From: Flavobacteriales bacterium
GTDB lineage: Bacteria; Bacteroidota; Bacteroidia; Flavobacteriales_D; Sanyastnellaceae
NCBI GenBank assembly: GCA_029245065.1
Contig: JAQWQB010000085.1
Coordinates: 1-62,956, forward strand
DNA length: 62,956 bases
Reading direction: 5' to 3'
A program made the position numbers and the translations under genes. Shown in pieces: positions 61,469-62,956 of this stretch (position 1 is the stretch's first letter; each line of letters begins with the position of its first letter). The notes beneath the pieces are model-generated. The model was given only the letters and a program-made list of their open reading frames with translations. It had not been told where the DNA came from and did not search any database.

Positions 61469-61627
61469 TTATTCTTTGTTTTTTTGAATTAACATCTTCA
61501 TTAATAATGCTGAAAGTATAAACACAATTAAAATTAACACCCTCAAAATTATAGGTTTAAACAAGTAAAAAAGAAAAACAAAGATGATCAATGCTACTAC
61601 TCCACCTAGATATATTTTCTTTCTCAT
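61469..61627 (-). CDS. Small membrane protein (52 residues)
   Basis: Read on the minus strand from ATG 61627, the frame encodes MRKKIYLGGVVALIIFVFLF, then YLFKPIILRVLILIVFILSALL and a short basic end: two membrane helices around a Lys-Pro turn. The stop at 61469-61471 lies one base before the ATG of the prohibitin-like gene, so it is the first gene of a two-gene operon and may be its partner. Two-helix proteins of this size next to SPFH genes are not a family I can name. Confidence 0.6.
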   Translation of the reverse strand: MRKKIYLGGVVALIIFVFLFYLFKPIILRVLILIVFILSALLMKMLIQKNKE

Positions 61628-62339
61628 TAAATAGTTTTTGAGGGTTAACTCAACTTTCGCGCTCCTCGCCTGTGATAAAGCCGAATTTAAGAAAATACTA
61701 TTTTATTGACAGAGGAGTAGGTTTGTAGCATTTCATTTTCAGGTTTGCACTGTGCCGAAACCTAGTTTTGGCCCTGCCAGCCCAAAGAGTAGAATGTTTT
61801 TATCGTTTTAACGCTTGATTTTGGACCATGATATCGACTGGCTGAGTGGCGTGGCGTTTAGCCCATATTGGGTGACGTTCTTTTTTACAGATCAAAAGCG
61901 AATATCTTAAGACCCTTTAGAAGCATCGCTCCTGATTTTTGTATTGGCTTATTGCCAGTTGGGAGTTGGTTCAACACACGGAGGCATTAACCGGGTTCAT
62001 CGGCACGGATTGGCATTTGAAAGCCGCTGCAAGATTGGATCAAACCCAAGAAAGAAGTGTTATATAACCGCCTTGGATAAATGTCGAAGCAGTCCACAAC
62101 GGATGTGAATAGTACAGTTTTTCTAATGTACGAGGTTATTTTCTTTCTCCTAAATGACGCTAATCGGTCATGTAAAACGCATTTTTCCCCTGATTAAATC
62201 GGTTTAAGCTTTCGGAAAAGTATTTTGCGTTTTTCTAACCCACCCATTTGAATGACATTTTGGGTTTTCGTAAAAAGAGACAAAATTTTGATTTTTTCAT
62301 GCAGCACATTTAATATATCTGCATCTACAGAGAAAACAT
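61628..62339. other. 712-base gap without recognisable gene
   Basis: AT-rich with scattered GC islands. One open stretch (about 61960-62110) encodes GINRVHRHGLAFESRCKIG, which I cannot assign; no IS ends or long inverted repeats are seen. A near-consensus -7 lies at 62314. Confidence 0.4.
62314..62321 (+). promoter_or_regulatory. Near-consensus -7 for the last lipoprotein
   Basis: TATATCTG differs from TAnnTTTG by one base and lies 18 bases before the ATG at 62340. Confidence 0.45.
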
Positions 62340-62956
62340 ATGAATATGAGACTTTCAAAATTATCTACAGTAATCGCTTGTGGAATAGTGGCTTTAACCT
62401 CTTGTGAAAAAGAACCTACTCTAGAACCTACTCCTCAAATGGGATGCCCATCATGCACTTGTAATGAATTTGATTCATCAGGAATCAACCAGTCGTTTAC
62501 TTCTGCCACATACGGATCAGTATTCTATTATCAAGCGTATGCTGAGATGACCGGAAGGTATGTTGATTATTCAATGAACATGTACGGAAGCGGGTCTGTA
62601 GATGTAATTTCTTTAGATCCTATCTGGGAGGCAGAGTGCTCAAATTACACTGGTGAGATCTTAAGATTTACCGATGTAGATGTAATGTTTGATTATAGTG
62701 ACTATACGAATGTTTCTAAAACAGTATCATTTGATGCTAACTTGGATTTAGGAGATTTTCTCTTCCTAATTGATGGGTTGGGTTACACTACCCCTCCGGC
62801 TGGAGTATTGGTGAACACAACAAATTTAACAAGTGGCAAGCACATTGCTGTTTTAGGAAACTTTACAACAATAGAATTAGGTGGCTGGGAGCTTGCAATA
62901 GACAATATGTGCATTGAGGATTACACTCCTGCTCCTAGTATTCCTTTTTGTGAAGA
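62340..62956 (+). CDS. Cys-rich lipoprotein, truncated by the window end
   Basis: The frame begins MNMRLSKLSTVIACGIVALT, then SCEKEPT: a lipoprotein signal with TSC (Cys23). The mature part opens with QMGCPSCTCNEFDSSG and has more cysteines (WEAECSN, DNMCIED, PFCEE). It runs to the last base without a stop (205 codons visible). The four closely spaced cysteines could bind a metal or form disulfides; no family is recognised. A second ATG at 62346 is possible. Confidence 0.7.
   Translation, partial: MNMRLSKLSTVIACGIVALTSCEKEPTLEPTPQMGCPSCTCNEFDSSGINQSFTSATYGSVFYYQAYAEMTGRYVDYSMNMYGSGSVDVISLDPIWEAECSNYTGEILRFTDVDVMFDYSDYTNVSKTVSFDANLDLGDFLFLIDGLGYTTPPAGVLVNTTNLTSGKHIAVLGNFTTIELGGWELAIDNMCIEDYTPAPSIPFCE

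Noticed and set aside
61960-62110. A transposase remnant in the last gap
   Set aside because: The open stretch has no DDE or other transposase motif and no flanking inverted repeats are seen.

Overview
The window is chromosomal DNA of a Bacteroidota bacterium, most likely a marine-type Flavobacteriales (Cryomorphaceae/Schleiferiaceae-like). The evidence is a set of lineage-typical families (DUF4270, DUF4837, DUF4249 and DUF3098 proteins, a SprE/PorW type IX secretion lipoprotein, a type IX C-terminal sorting domain, a GT5-only glycogen-synthase-like protein), an ATP synthase operon without beta and epsilon, and repeated TAnnTTTG promoter elements. Genus and species cannot be read from the sequence.

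Layout. 1-4.3 kb: end of an ALDH7-type aldehyde dehydrogenase, a TlpA-like lipoprotein with a small membrane protein, then M28 peptidase and rpiB on the minus strand. 4.3-11.5 kb: a tight plus-strand set of MORN-repeat protein, seven-PAS soluble histidine kinase, LytTR response regulator and outer-membrane barrel, then tRNA-Asn. 11.7-16.3 kb: PfkB kinase, M23 peptidase, SprE/PorW. 16.3-22.4 kb: bactofilin, AtpZ-like protein, small membrane protein and atpBEFHAG. 22.5-30.6 kb: NtrY-like kinase, cyclase-family enzyme, lipoprotein/barrel pair, glmS, DUF4270 lipoprotein and GT5 protein. 30.7-34.4 kb: panC, tatA, LysM lytic transglycosylase, DUF4837. 34.4-38.9 kb: type IX-sorted M1 peptidase, uppP, DUF3098, ftsX. 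38.9-45.1 kb: a REP-like repeat cluster, then a three-gene minus-strand operon of TonB receptor, DUF4249 lipoprotein and bilobed aspartic protease; then FKBP and an exported superoxide dismutase.

45.2-60.1 kb is a plus-strand run: AsmA-like protein, then a signalling locus with visible damage (kinase remnant with a frame break, intact hybrid kinase, response regulator with a nonsense codon), a large secreted repeat protein with a dockerin-like tail, and a solo LuxR-type HTH protein. Two near-identical palindromes, one before the repeat protein and one before the solo HTH gene, suggest a shared regulator. Then come another kinase, a Kelch protein and an unknown exported protein. 60.2-63 kb: tRNA-Leu followed by a gene-poor, AT-richer stretch with a 52-residue membrane protein, a prohibitin-like protein and a cut-off Cys-rich lipoprotein.

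The best candidates for something undescribed are the TonB receptor/DUF4249/aspartic-protease operon and the damaged signalling locus with its paired palindromes. Neither is proven to be a new system; everything else is mostly core metabolism, envelope biogenesis and energy conversion.
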